DNA of 64,000 nt from Bryoerythrophyllum caledonicum (GCA_963971425.1 OZ020522.1:5120168-5184167), one strand, 5' to 3'. Counted from the first letter of the stretch, positions 47,767 through 59,876 are shown. Numbers and translations: made by a program. The notes: a model not told the origin generated them from the sequence alone.

Positions 47767-48714
47767 TAACCCCTAAGGTACCAAGTGTCCAAAAAGGGCT
47801 TTTTGAAAGTTCGGTCAGGTTCCTATGGTGTCAATTTCCAACATTCTTCTTTGAAATTTTTACAATAAAAAGACATTACCAAGACCTTAGTAGGAAAACA
47901 GTTTGTACCTAAATTGGACATTTGATGAAAAAGTTATAGGGTTTTGAATTTTAATGGGGAGAGCGGGCACCTCGGGCACCTCCAAAAACTTTTGATAGGA
48001 CACTCTATTGAAAGTGAGATTTTCATTACTTGCAAGTAATATTATTTCCCTTCATATTGTCCAAAAAAAATTCTTGTCTTTAGTGAAAAATAGCATTCCA
48101 ACCCAAGTCAAACATTTTCACACATTGTCACTCATTGTTGGGCAAGGTACCAAAAAAACTTCTTGTTTTCCAAATAAAACCTATATATTTTCATATTTTT
48201 CACTTTTTATTTTTTCCACATCAATATGTAATGTAAACCTTCATATTAACCATTCGGATTGTCAATCAAAAACATATTAAGTTAAAAAAAATTAAACTGT
48301 GAATTAACAAATTTCAAGCCTCCACTCCTTGCACACTTGTTTTGAATATGCTACACCCGGTTTCTACCTCTAAAAAATGGTGTGTAAGGAGCTCACATCA
48401 TGCTTAACAAGATGGTTATAGATTTAGACCTTTTGTAGTGAATTTTTTTGACACCAACTGAAGTCAACGTCTATTGATCCACTAAACGCAGGGAAGAAAA
48501 TGAACCATTTGGTTGACTTCAAACACTATAATTTTTTAATCCGTGGGGACAAAGTTTTTGAAATTTTGTACATGTATTACTTAATAAGCCTTTATTGAGA
48601 TCCTACAGTCAGAACTAAAAATCAAAGTTTTTGTTTCCTTCTTTATTCGTTGCACTAGAATCCATTTAGTTTGAAGTGTTTTTGGTGAAAACTGTCACGA
48701 TACCTAAGGGGTTA
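47767..48714. mobile_element. TAACCCC-ended MITE-like element, copy A (948 bp)
   Basis: The left end TAACCCCTAAGGTA is inverted at the right end as TACCTAAGGGGTTA (one mismatch). TA lies at both borders, consistent with a TA target site. It is non-coding and aligns throughout with 49007-49950 and, inverted, with 110-858. Confidence 0.8.
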
Positions 48715-49006
48715 AGATTGATTCTTGATTGATCTTTTGTACTATGTTGTTTGTAGAATAACCTTTATGTGGACGTACAAATCCATTATTTAATTAGCGA
48801 TTGTAACAAGTTCCAATGGTGTCAATAATAGCAAGTAGACAACATGGTTCATTTTCTTCCCTAGGTTCAGTGAATTCCCTTCGTTTCAGTTCACTTGGAT
48901 TCAAAAGATTGCATCACACATGATCTAGGTTCATTATCATCATGTGAAGATTGATTAGTTCCATTATTCACCAATGTTTAGGAATGCAAAAGAGGTGTAG
49001 CATATT

Positions 49007-49950
49007 TAACCCCTAATAGATAAAGTGTCAAAAATTGGCTTGTTGAATGTTTGGTCAGGTTTCTATGGTGTCAATGTCCAACATTCCTCTTTGTAAATTT
49101 TACTACAGAAAGGCATTACCAAAACCTTAGTGGGAAAATAATTTTTACGTAAATTGGACATTTGATCAAAATGTTATAGGGTTATAAATTTAAAATGGAG
49201 AGAGCAAACAAGTTGGGCACCTCCAAAAACTTTTGCTAGGACACTCTGTTGATTGTAAGATTTTTTGTACTCAAAAGTAAAATTATTTCCCTTGATGTTG
49301 TCAAAATAAGTTCTTGTCTTTATTGAAAAATAGCATACCAACCCAAATCAAACATTTTCACACATTGTCAGTCAGTGATGGGCAAGGTACCAAAAAAACT
49401 TCTTGTTTTCCAAATAAAACCTAGATATCTTTTTATTTTTCACTTTTTTTTTCCACTACAATATGTGGTGTAAACCTTCTTATTGACCATTTCAATTACC
49501 AGTCTAAAACATATTAAGTTCGCAAAAAATTACAGTGTGAATTAACAAATTCCGAACTTCGACTCTTTGCACAGTTGTTTTGAATATGCTACACCTTTTT
49601 TCTCCCTCTAAGAATTGGTGTACAAGGAACTAACATCATGCTTAACAAGATGGTTAAGGATTTAGACCTTCTGTAAAAAAAAAATTGACACGAAGTGAAG
49701 TCAAAGTCTGCTGATCCACTACACGCAGGGAAGTAAATGAACCAAAAGCTTCACTTCAAACACTATAATCTTTCAATCCGTGCGGTCAAAGTTTATGAAT
49801 GTTTTTTTAATTATTAATTAATAAGTCGTAATGAGAAACTACGGTGAAAACTAGAAATAAAAGTTTTTGTTTCATTTTTTGTTCGTTGCACTGGAATCCA
49901 ACAATTTAGAAGTGTTTTTGGTGTACACTATCATTGTACCTTCAGGGTTA
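49007..49950. mobile_element. TAACCCC-ended MITE-like element, copy B (944 bp)
   Basis: The left end TAACCCCTAAT and the right end CTTCAGGGTTA match copy A in layout. Shared interior blocks include GGTTTCTATGGTGTCAATG and GGCACCTCCAAAAACTTTTG. It is non-coding and lies just upstream of the DUF7869-like gene of element 2. Confidence 0.8.
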
Positions 49951-50169
49951 AAGACTCCGTGCAAAGAGTTCATGTTCTAAAAATTCTTAATTTTCTCATT
50001 TCAAAGCAGTTTTATCAAAAGGTACAATATCATCATCATATTTTGAACAGTAAATATGTGTTTAGAAACATACATTTTATCAGATGAATGGTGATTTGAA
50101 GGTTAACAATTAGTACATGTATTTAAACTAATGTGCAGCCATGATGTTCCTATTTTTTCAATAGTGAAA

Positions 50170-52778
50170 ATGGAGAGCCGTACGATTCAGACTCCTTTGA
50201 TACGGCCACACATCGAAAGGGACAATATGCCTTCTAATAGCTCTGTGGGGGCCCGATTAGTACGAGCAGCACGTGCTAGGCGAATTCAACAGAGATCTGT
50301 TGGGATCATGACTTCTGAATTGGAAAGGGCAGTAGAATTGCTTTCAGAAAGAGGAGATGTGGTGGGCTTAGCAACCAGGGAGCATGCATTCAAAAGTGGC
50401 ATGGAATTGAATGGATCGAAGTTGTTCCCATTCGAGGTGGCGGTGCGTATCATTAGGGTAGATGATGCATTGCATTGGACCGGAGAGATTGTAGGAGAAC
50501 GCCTTGGCATGTGTGTGGGCTTGATCATTCATTGGCATCAATCTTTGCTACGTGTAGTGGCTGTAGAACCTGATATCACAGGTGTCCATGGTGACGTTGG
50601 ATCACAGATAGCGCCTACAGAAGTGATGGCCCCAGAATTTGATTTTCCTGAGTTCATCAACACACCAGGATCCACCCAGAGGTCTCGACGCAGTAGTCAT
50701 GCTTCAAACGTCATAGATGAAAATTCGCCGTTTTCCCAATCTACTCCCTCAAATATCCAAGATTTGCCCCATGTAGATGGATTTGCTTATGTTAGACCAG
50801 CACGTCGTCCATATTCTATGCAAAATAGGAGAAGGAGAGATTCAAGGGAGCCATCATTGGCAGAAACTGCACCATCTAAGGTATCGCATAGAAGCGTGCA
50901 AATTGCAATGGCACAAGGAGGATGCAAACGCAATTGTTTGAGGGATGTTCCAGCAAGGTATCTATTAGACATGCGATATAATGCATGGGGTAGTGAGTTT
51001 TCAGTTCGAAGTACGTGGATGAGACAGATGTTGGTTTCTTTTTACACAAGGACGGAAGGAACTCGTCGAGAAAAGTTTGTAACGAAGTTAGATGGGAAAC
51101 AAGTTTGCAATGCTTGCTACGCTCTTGGGGTTGGATATTCACAGAGGCGCTTTAAGCAATTGAAGAAGGACTGTCTAATATATGGAAGAGTGACATCAAT
51201 TCACGGCAATACGCTTTCAGATCCGATAAGAGAGAGTACTAGAATGTCTGCAGCAGAGGCTTGCTTTAAATCGTTTGTCGATGAAGCTGGTTGTCCTCAA
51301 CCTCATCGTTGTATTCGCCGTAAGAGTGACAACGAAGTGGTGCCTCTCATTCTCCTTCCTATGAATACAGCCAAATTTTATGTATTCAATTACGTGAACG
51401 AGGAGGTCAAGAGAATTTGTATTGGAGAAACCATTTCTATGAGTTCGTTTCGGAGGATGTGGCGCATCAAGTATCCTCACGTTCAAGTACCTCCATTCTC
51501 GAGATTCTCAAAGTGTTATCATTGTTGGGAGTATAAATGTGCCATGGAGGGAACTACCAATGCGGATGTAAGGATAAAGATAAAGGAGTTGTTTATGTTG
51601 CATCTACAGAGAATGTATGGGATTGGAAATTGTTTATAACTCCTCACTTACTGACAGGTTAGGATTCATTGGTGGGCATAACATTTCCGCACCACATGCG
51701 ATTCTATATGGACAATCGAGAAGGAACTCGTGTGGTTCGAGTACAACACAAGCATTATTGCAAGGATCCATAGGGACCGGAGGCAGGGACGAAAACTTTG
51801 AGGTCGTTGCCAAGTGGGGATGAGCGACCAGCGTTTGCGGAAGTATTTGGAGCGGATGAACGGGAATTGAAGGCGTTGGAAGACTTCATTGTATGTAAAG
51901 AAAGGTGCATCCAAAGGTTGCAGCATGAGGACAAGAATCGTGAGGCAAAAATAGAGGCTGAAAGATTGAAACTCTATTTAGCTTAATTTCCACACAAAGA
52001 CCGTAGCAATGAGCATCGTTCCTCACCGTTTTGGCCTTCAGAGTTCTCCAACACCGGACCTACAGGGAGCGCATCTTTGGATGTAATGGATGGTGCAAGT
52101 GAAGAAAATCGCGAGATAGATGTTGTAGAGCAGGTAGTGGCCATGCTTCCAAATGCCGAGGCTCGAGGATACTTTGGCCCTCGTAGAGGAAGACCCTCTA
52201 ATCAAGCAGTGCGTAGGGCACAACGAATAGAGCGCAACTATGTTGAGGAACGCGCCGAAGAAGGAGCGATGTATGAAGGTAATCACGACCCATTTCCACC
52301 ATTTAATCCACAATCTGATATCCGTTGTGGACAGTTTGTAGCCTTGAGTGGTGATCAAGCAGAGATAGAAGGCGGTGTACCATTCTATGTGGGGAAAGTG
52401 ATTGAGGAAGGAAAAAACCGATGGAGACTTAAGATTAAGTTTTGTTGGTATTGGCCCATCATCCAAAGGGGGGTTGCTAATGGACATGGGTCTACTGCAC
52501 AACGGTATGCAAATTGCATGGATTCATTTTGGGAGCCATCTGGGGAGAGCCATAGTTGGGTAGAGAAAGATTCATGCATTTTTTCATGGGTAGACACACT
52601 GGAAAGAACCATGTCTGGGGCGAGCGGGTGGAGAAAGCGCAATGTATTTGGAGTGCAAGTTGAAGGCAGGATTCGCATTCTTCAATTGGCAAAGGCTCAC
52701 ATCCTACAATATATTGCAATGCAAACCGAAGCTATCGATGACGACCGTTTGCAAGCAGCCCTAAATTCTGTGGAGTAG
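50170..52778 (+). pseudogene. DUF7869-type gene of element 2, core apparently lost
   Basis: The open frame from the ATG at 50170 to 51639 has an Arg-rich N-terminus, a Cys block GGCKRNCLRDVP, VCNACYALGVGYSQRRF, a HGNT box, and SSFRRMWRIKYPHVQVPPFSRFSKCYHC. These are the N-terminal features expected before the DUF7869 core. After a break at 51639 the frame resumes with a short basic segment to 51986. A separate frame (52077-52778) then encodes a C-terminal BAH-like region (CGQFVALSGD, FYVGKVIEEGKNRW, KIKFCWYWP). The LDN...VGHTHEDID core seen in element 1's gene is not visible, so an internal deletion is likely. The gene is dead. Confidence 0.55.
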
Positions 52779-53420
52779 ATAGTGTGCCTTTATGAGAGTA
52801 TACTAGTTGTGTATGGTAATTGATATATAGTGTACGTGTAAGAGTAGTATATTCTAAGGGTGATGTAAGACGTTATGTCATTAATCCTATAGAGTAAAGG
52901 TAATTTTACTATTGGTGCTAAGTCCAGATGTAGAAGAATCTATATTTAATTTCCACCATTGTATGCATTATATACTACGTAGAATATCTTTTAATCAAGT
53001 GCCAACCCTTGCATAAACTATGTTTTTCTGTGATTACGCCGGTTTGTATACTACAATCCTTCAAATCTATCTTTGAAATATTGTGAAACTATATTAAATA
53101 CAGATTTATCTAGTATTAACGAGGGGCCACCAAAAATTAGTTGAAAATGCCAAAAAACCGCTTCCAATATTAACAACCATGATTGTACGTAATATTGTTG
53201 TAGAAGCTCAATTTTTTTTCTCTGGAAATCATTTTTTTTCATTGTTTTTTTTTTTTTTTGCAATTTTGCCACTTTTGTTCGCAATGGCCGCCGTTGTACC
53301 CAAGTGCACTTTTATATGGCCAAGTGCATAAATTGCTTAATTGCGTGTTTATAATGTTTAGAGCAAAAGTATTGTTCACAAAATTGATTTGCTACGTCCT
53401 AAACCTTTAAATACTCTTAG

Positions 53421-54097
53421 TCAATAGTAACGTTGGTGAAGGGCTCCTTCGGTCCTCCTCAGCCTACCAGGTGCTTGTGCCTTTTCGCTCGCGACTTGGA
53501 CGTGGGTTCCGTCGGAGTCATCATCTGAACTTGATGTGTTAGTATCATAGCTAGGTGTGTCGTCCATCACAGTCATGAACTTGCCCAATCCACCTTCCGG
53601 ATACTTACGCCATCCCATTGGAATTATTCCATTTTCAGGGCGAGGAATTTTTACCTTCCCCGGCATCGACTTCAAAGTGGACCAATCCACTATCTTGCCC
53701 AACTTCACCTCCGCATGAACACCCCGCGCAATGAAGAGATTTACTTCGTTGCGTTTGACGAATGGGACGTCATACAACACCTGGTAAACTTCGATGCATG
53801 GATTTTTAACGCCTCGTCGATGCAATGTTTCAAGTTTGCCTTGTGGAAGCGCCGGTGATAGTTGTGTCGTGCCTCTGGGAAAGCCTTGTCGATGTGGCAC
53901 CACTCGATGTAGTTCGCGCAATCATCAAAACTCCATGGCTCCACTACGTCCTCCCAACCTCGAAAAGCCAACTTCTCGGGATTTCGAAAAACCTGCAACC
54001 GCTTCCGATGGGCGTTCCCCGCTCTTGCACGGGTCTTGTCACGCTCCTCCTTGGCCAATTGTCCGGATGAAGACATGGTGTGCACGTGTGAATGCAA
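53421..54097 (-). pseudogene. Truncated paralogue of the RING-family gene (N-terminal part)
   Basis: The minus strand encodes KEERDKTRARAGNAHRKRL, NPEKLAFRGWEDVVEPWSFD and CHIDKAFPEARHNYHRRFHK, about 75% identical to the start of the gene at 57758. A frameshift between about 53920 and 53740 moves the continuation (CIEVYQVLYDVPFVKRNEVN) into another frame. The copy stops at 53421, before the coiled coil and RING finger. It lies directly beside the right end of element 2. Confidence 0.8.
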
Positions 54098-54214
54098 AAT
54101 TCTGGCGTGGATGGATGAATGAGACCTCGCACAACGCCCACATCCAGCTCAATGAAGAGATGGTGGATAGGAGTATGCGAGGTGGGGACAAATGAGGTCC
54201 CCCTCCATTAAAAT

Positions 54215-54305
54215 AAAAATCCGGTGTGGGCGGAGACGTCGCCGCCCCTGCCTCGGTAGGGGCGGAGACGTCCCCGCCCCACCAGGGCAGGGCGGGGACG
54301 TTTGC
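54215..54305. repeat. GC-rich GACGTC array upstream of the truncated paralogue
   Basis: GGGGCGGAGACGTCCCCGCC-type units lie 120 bp 5' of the minus-strand frame, the same relation as at 38545-38690 and 57930-58075. This supports a promoter-associated role. Confidence 0.8.
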
Positions 54306-54429
54306 TTGAAAATTGGGGGGGGGTTTGTCCCCACAAAACTTTCCAAGGAGGCGTTTGAGGCCGCTCTTGCTTGGCCGAGGCACTCCTCATCTCCATGAGG
54401 CGGGTGCACAATTAAATATGGGGTGATTT

Positions 54430-54590
54430 ATTTTTGGTTCCGACAAGATCCTAATGCACTTAAAATAACATGCAGATTATGTCTCTCCCTAGTTCTAGGG
54501 AGGAAGGCGAAATGGAAAGTACAACTGTTGTACTTTGACGGCATGCTCTCTAATAAGGAACACCTTTATTAGCTCCCTATTAGTTTTGGA
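54430..54590. repeat. Second copy of the GGTTCCGACAAG block
   Basis: It matches 38771-38924, including TTATTTTTGGTTCCGACAAG and CACCTTTATTAGCTCCCTA. Confidence 0.75.
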
Positions 54591-54599
54591 GCAAACATA

Positions 54600-55230
54600 A
54601 GAGTGTAGAAAATTATTTCCTTCCAAATTAAAAAAAAAATTCCTTGTCTTTAGTGGAAAATAATGCTTCAACTCAAATCAAAGATTTTCACATATTGCCA
54701 AAAATATAACGGGCAAGGTACCAAAAACAAAAACTTCTTACCACATAAAACTTAGAGATTTTAACTTTTTATACTTTTGATTTTTTCCACAACTATATGT
54801 GGTGTAGACCTTCATATTGACCATAAATATACATCAATCTAAAACATATCAAGTATCTAAAAACTAAAACGTTACTTGCCCATTTTTTAGCTTCCACTAC
54901 TAGCATAGTTGACTTGAATAAGGTACACCCTTTTTCTACCTCTAACAATTGGTGTATAAGGAACTAACATCATCCTAAACTACCATTAGTAATGGATTTA
55001 GGCCTTATCTAGTGCAAAAATTTGATACCAAGCAGTGAATAGCATGGGAGCTATGCAAGCCTTTCAATCCGTGTGGTTAAAATTTATGAAATTTTGTGGG
55101 GACATTAACAAAGAAGTATTTATTGTGATCCTACGGTTAGATGTAGAAATAAAAAGGTTTTGTCTCCATTCTTAGGCATTATACTATAGCCTCGCAGTTT
55201 TGAAGTGTTTTTGGTGCAAAAATGTTTAGA
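54600..55230 (+). repeat. Diverged copy of the TAACCCC-ended repeat with embedded satellite fragment
   Basis: The interior matches 48050-48640 and 49300-49900 (CTTCATATTGACCAT, CTTTTTCTACCTCTA, GAACTAACATCAT). At about 55025-55060 a piece of the 165-bp satellite (TGAATAGCATGGGAGCTATG) replaces part of it. That suggests recombination or template switching. Confidence 0.75.
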
Positions 55231-55472
55231 GGTTTAAAACTTGGTCCACACCATTTTTTTTTAATACAAACGCACAAATCCTTATGAGGCTTAAGCACAT
55301 CCATAATCACACGGATTAACACCACTATTATAAAGTAGAATGTAGACAATACTATTCATATTTTTTTTTAGTATCCATAATGTAATACGAAAATGGGAAA
55401 ATACATTAAACGCTAAAAGATGAAGCATTGTAAGAAAATTGTCTCTTGGCACCGCAAAAATAAAAAATACAC
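55231..55472. other. Non-coding AT-rich spacer
   Basis: Between the diverged repeat and the end of the RING gene. Probably 3' flank of the latter. Confidence 0.35.
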
Positions 55473-57758
55473 CTAGTCAATATTCATCAGGCTATTAGTA
55501 GTGCCACTCGCCCCTGCCTCGTTGTCGTGTGCCCCTACGTGCATAGGGAGGTCTTCATCTGAGCCCAATACAAGTCTACGAGACGCCGATCGTGTTCTCC
55601 TCGCTGGTCCATCTTCATCCAACACGGCCCTTAGGATTTGGGATTGCATGAGCTGGTCGAGCGCTTGCCGTGTCCCTGGACTGTGCACATCGAGCAAGAA
55701 GTCGATTCCGTCATTTCGGAAAATTTCTTTCTTCTCTGATTCCGATAATTGTCTTAGTTCTTGCGGGTCCGATTGGTCAACGTCGTGAGAAATGCGATCC
55801 CCGTTGTCGTCTGTGATGCGAACTCCGTCAACGGCCCACAACCATTGCTGTGGATGAGGTCCAAAACGAAATTGCTCCCCATTCTCATCCCAATGGCCAT
55901 TAAAGCATTGGTAGAAGAAATTTTGTTTTCCTTGACCGTATTTGTCCTTTAATGGGATCAAATTCTTGCACACCCGGACAATCTGCTCCGGGTCCCTTTC
56001 CCAAACCCACTCGTTTGAGAGGTGCATCTTATCCAACGAGTGCATCTTCAGTTTCCAGCTCCACACCAAATCTTTTCCTCACATATGTGATTGATCATGA
56101 GCGTTCGTCATATTGAACTCCCAATGCGGGGGCATGTATGGAACTAATCCAAAAAGTTCGTACAATCGCTCGTGAAAAGGGGCCTTGCACAATGAGCACC
56201 GCCGGCGTACAACCATCAAGCTAATCAAACAAAATGGATGGTACAAGTGCTCACAAGTGCCTAGATGCATCCCACCTTCTGGCCCAAATGGGTTTAGACA
56301 AATTGAGCAAGTCGTACCGTCGGATACGAAGCTCGAAGGTTGTGGCCACAATAACATGGGTTTGTCCCGATGATCGAGGGTAGATGAAACCTCCTTTTTG
56401 AAATCCCATTTGTAACGGGACCAATCGATGGTTGTTTGCCCACCAGCGGTTTTCACCATCGCCATTTCATCCATCTTGAAAAGATCATCTACGAGGGCCC
56501 ACGATGTCAAACCAAACACCCTCTCCTGGTTGTTTTCGGTATAGTTGTTGTCGATTTTTTGGAATTCCGCCACCAATTGTCGGGACCGATCGACCGTGAA
56601 GACGCATGCCAACTTCCATTGATAGTAATGTTCTACCAACACATCCAAGCGACTTTGTAGTCTTGAATTCTCTTCAAGCGCTTTAGCGAGCTCTTTGTCA
56701 CCGTCACCCCCCGCACCCTCTTCTTTGTCGACCATAGCTTTGTCCACGTTGGTAGGGGCCTCATCAAACGACAATGAATCGTCTTGGGTTGACACGTGTA
56801 CAAGCACTTCTTCCTCCCGTCGTGGATTCCGATCTTCTGTGGTCATTGTACTAGTTTGAAGGGCAAGTCGGAGCTCCTTCATATCACGTCGTTGCTGGTC
56901 AATAACAATGTTTTTATCATTGACTTCAACTCTCAACTTGCGAACCTCATCGCGCAATGACAATAGTTCTGTTGTCTTCCCTTCCAATTGGTTCAGCTAG
57001 GTTTGGATAGTGTTGGCAAAAATAGCACCAGTAGAGGCTTCTAACGTTCGATCAACAACCGCGGGGGATTGTACCTGAGCCCCAATTTCAATAACGGTAT
57101 TGTTAACGACTACGTTAACCGTTTGTTCCGCCCTCCTTCGTTTGGTGCGCGCTTCTGTCCTTTGGCTCCTTGTGATTGGAACGTGGGATCCGTTAGAGTC
57201 TGTATCCGTGTTTGAGGGATCGGTCTCGTACGTGTCGACCGGTTCAGTCTTCGCCATCGATTTGCCCAATCCACCTTCTAGATACCTCCGTGTCCCCATT
57301 GGAATCAATCCATTCGCCGGAGAAGGAACTCTTATGCTATCTCCCATGGCTTTCAAGGTGGACCAATCCACCCTCTTGCCCAACTTTACCTCCGCATGGA
57401 CACCTCGCACAAGGAAGAGATTTACTTCGTTGCGTTTGATATAAGGGATGTCGTACAAGACCTGGTATACTTCAATGCACCGATTTTTGAACGCCTCATC
57501 GGTGCACTTCCATAAACTTGCCTTGTGAAAGCGTCGGTGATAATTGTGTCGCTCCTCCGGGAAAGCCTTGTCGATATGGCACCACTCGATGAAGTTTGCG
57601 CAATCCTCGAAACTCCATGGCTCCGGAACTTCTTCCCAACCTTTAAATGCCAATTTAACAGGATTCCAAAGCACATGCAACCTCTTCTGCTGCTTGTTTT
57701 CCGATCGTAGTCCACTCTTGTCTCGTTCTTCTTTATTCATTTTTACCGGCGTGGCCAT
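55473..57758 (-). pseudogene. RING-finger/coiled-coil cargo gene of the hAT element
   Basis: One minus-strand frame of about 760 codons starts at the ATG at 57758 and is interrupted by a TAG at about 56997 and a TGA at about 56079. It otherwise stays in the same frame to 55473. Regions in order are an N-terminal conserved domain (GWEEVPEPWSFEDCANFIEW), a basic linker (TKRRRAEQ), a coiled coil (about 56980-56880), a RING-like finger CSICLNPF...GTCEHLYHPFC...CSLCKAPF (about 56310-56175), a C-terminal segment rich in Trp, and an Arg/Ser-rich tail. RING fingers usually confer ubiquitin-ligase activity. Its role in this element is unknown. It is divergent from the kinase gene across a shared promoter array. 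Confidence 0.7.
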
Positions 57759-57884
57759 GGGTGGGGAAAATCTGAATAATATATGTGATGCAAATGGATG
57801 AAGTCCTCACACGACGCCCACAACCAACTCAATTAAAAGGTGGATGAAGAGGGAGTATGTGAGGCGGGGACAATTAGGGGTGTG

Positions 57885-58110
57885 CACGGTATTATATAGC
57901 CGATAGATGAAGCACTGGTCTAGGGTCCCCAGGTAGGGGCGGGGACGTCTCCGCCCCTTACCGGGCAGGGGCGGAGACGTCCCCGCCTCCTACTGGATAG
58001 GGGCGGGGACGTCTCCGCCCCTTACCGGGCAGGGGTGGAGACGTCCCCGCCCTGTCCAGGTAGAGCGGGGACGTCTTCGCAAAAGGAACCCTACACCATA
58101 TAAATAGGGG
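57885..58110. promoter_or_regulatory. Bidirectional promoter with GACGTC array between two TATA boxes
   Basis: A GC-rich array of five GGGGCGGGGACGTCTCCGCC-like units (57930-58075) lies between TATTATATAG at about 57889 (TATA for the minus RING gene when read in reverse) and CATATAAATAGG at about 58098 (TATA for the plus kinase gene). The TATA boxes are about 130 and 195 bp from the respective start codons. ACGT cores of this type are bZIP-like sites in plants. Use as transposase (BED) sites is an alternative. Confidence 0.65.
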
Positions 58111-58295
58111 ACATTTTGTCCTTATTCTCTACAAAGTCCACTCTCTAGGCGTCACGTGTCACTTCGCTTTGCGGCCTGAAAGTGAGTTTGGTGGGTGATC
58201 GGGCTTGGCCCATTTATTGTACCCAGTCTCTTTGCGGTTTTTTTTAAAACCATCAACTTGGAATTTCGACCACGATAGGGAGTTGACAATCATAC

Positions 58296-59876
58296 ATGGC
58301 GGGAGAAGGAAGTAGGTCGATGGAGAAGCGCCTAGTATTTATGGACTTGGATGATGTTGATGAGACGGTTCTTCCGTCCACCAACACGGAGTTGACTTCG
58401 GGATCATTGAATCCGTCGTCATCGTGCGGGAAGAGGCGGAAGAAGTCACCAAATCCGGATATGCCCCCGCACGAATACATGGTTGAATGTAGAGGGATTG
58501 CCGTCGAGTTTTACAAGCGTCGGACGACAGGGGCGTTGACGAGGAGCTATTTGACCCACAACGAAGAGGGATACCACAAGTTGTTGGTTGACATGCGACA
58601 CGAATTAATGTCAAACCTTGATAAATCTGAGAAATTTAATAATTTCTCAGATTATTGGTTGCATTCGGAGTGGTTGGACACACAAGTGACCGCACTGACC
58701 ACCAATATCGTTGCGAACTGGTGTTACGTCACATGGAAGAAGGAGGATGAGAGCACCTGGAACTTGGAGGAGCGCGCACTAGTGGCGAAGATGAGGATGA
58801 TCCAGGGCTTCGTTCAACAATACTCTTCTTCCCATAAGAAGAAACTAGCTCCTTGGAAAGTGACTATTGAGGAACAAATTTTGGCTCACTGCGTTGGTGG
58901 AACTTTCAAGTGGCTTGAAAGTTGCGCTAAAGTGATTCCAATGCCAGGGCAGAGCGCGGTCGGTGGCTATGGGGCTGTACGGAAGGTGATGATAACCAAA
59001 TTGGAAAACATTCCAAGTAGGATTTACTTCGCCTGAAAGACTCTGACCAACACCAACGAGAGGGAGAAGCGCCGAAACATCATCAACGAGGCTAGAGGGT
59101 GTCCGGTTGTACATCCAGGGATCGTTAGACTTGCGTACATCCACCCGAAAACTATGGAAGGGTACACGCTCTGGTGGAATGGGGGATCTCTGGCTTCTTT
59201 TTGGTCCAAGTTTGACTCGAAAGTGGACGAAGCATTGCCATTTGAACGGATTGAGATGCATCCGAATATCGGGTTGTCAATCCAAGAGCTTCGGTGGGTA
59301 AAAACTTACCGCCAAAATCCAGTGAACCTCGCGCTATCATTGCTTGTCATTGTGGGAAAATGCCACGATGCAAATTATATACACAATGACATCTCTCCAT
59401 CGAATGTTTTGCTCCACTTTGATGAGTGGAAACCCGATACGGTGTACATCGGAATTTGCGATTGGGGGCTTTCTAGTCGGGTTGTAGAGAACGAGCCATC
59501 AAGGTTGGTTTTCAATTCAAGGAGGAGCTTCAACAAGAAAGAGAGCGGCGACGGTTTGTGGCACCAGAACTGTTCTATAATTTTGGGCCGCAGGACTCCA
59601 CCAATTCGCTTGAAGTCATGCAACGGTCACACCTCTACTCCAAGGCAGCAGATGCATTTGCGGTGGGTTGGATTTGTGAAAAAATTTGGAAAGAAGATTG
59701 GGACACTTCGTATTTCACCAGCAAAAACACGGAGCAATATATAAACCTAAAGCTAAAACTTACAGCGTTGCAAAAACAATTGCTCGAAGAACGGTCTTCT
59801 GTACTAGATGTTTTAGACACATTAATGAAACCCCCCCACAAGTGGACTATGCCTCTATGTTGTTACCGACAATAGT
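58296..59876 (+). pseudogene. Protein-kinase-like cargo gene of the hAT element
   Basis: From the ATG at 58296 the N-terminal 200 residues form a helical domain of unknown type. A kinase domain follows: GQSAVGGYGAVRKV (Gly loop), FA-x-KTL (putative VAIK Lys), YIHNDISPSNVLLHFD (catalytic loop, HRD changed to HND), ICDWGLSS (DFG changed to DWG), RFVAPELFYN (APE) and KAADAFAVGWICEKIW. One TGA at 59034 sits exactly where Trp or Arg would precede the KTL. A frameshift near 59500 moves the C-lobe into another frame. The gene is therefore broken twice. HND and DWG variants occur in some active plant-type kinases, so the ancestor could have been active. Stop at about 59874. Confidence 0.75.

Larger units (their letters stand above)
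40203..53353. mobile_element. Element 2: nested 13.2-kb element with inverted ends and a ParB-like/DUF7869-like pair
   Basis: TATAAACACGCAATTAAGC starts at 40203 and continues through TTATGCACTTAGCCAAGTGCACT to 40246. The inverted counterpart is 53303-53353 (AGTGCACT...GCGTGTTTATA), differing by a 7-bp insertion and a few bases. Inside are two divergent genes, ParB-like to the left (-) and DUF7869-like to the right (+), separated by 5.4 kb of repeat DNA. No clear target duplication is visible. The class is not recognised, and I see no capsid or polymerase gene. Confidence 0.7.
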
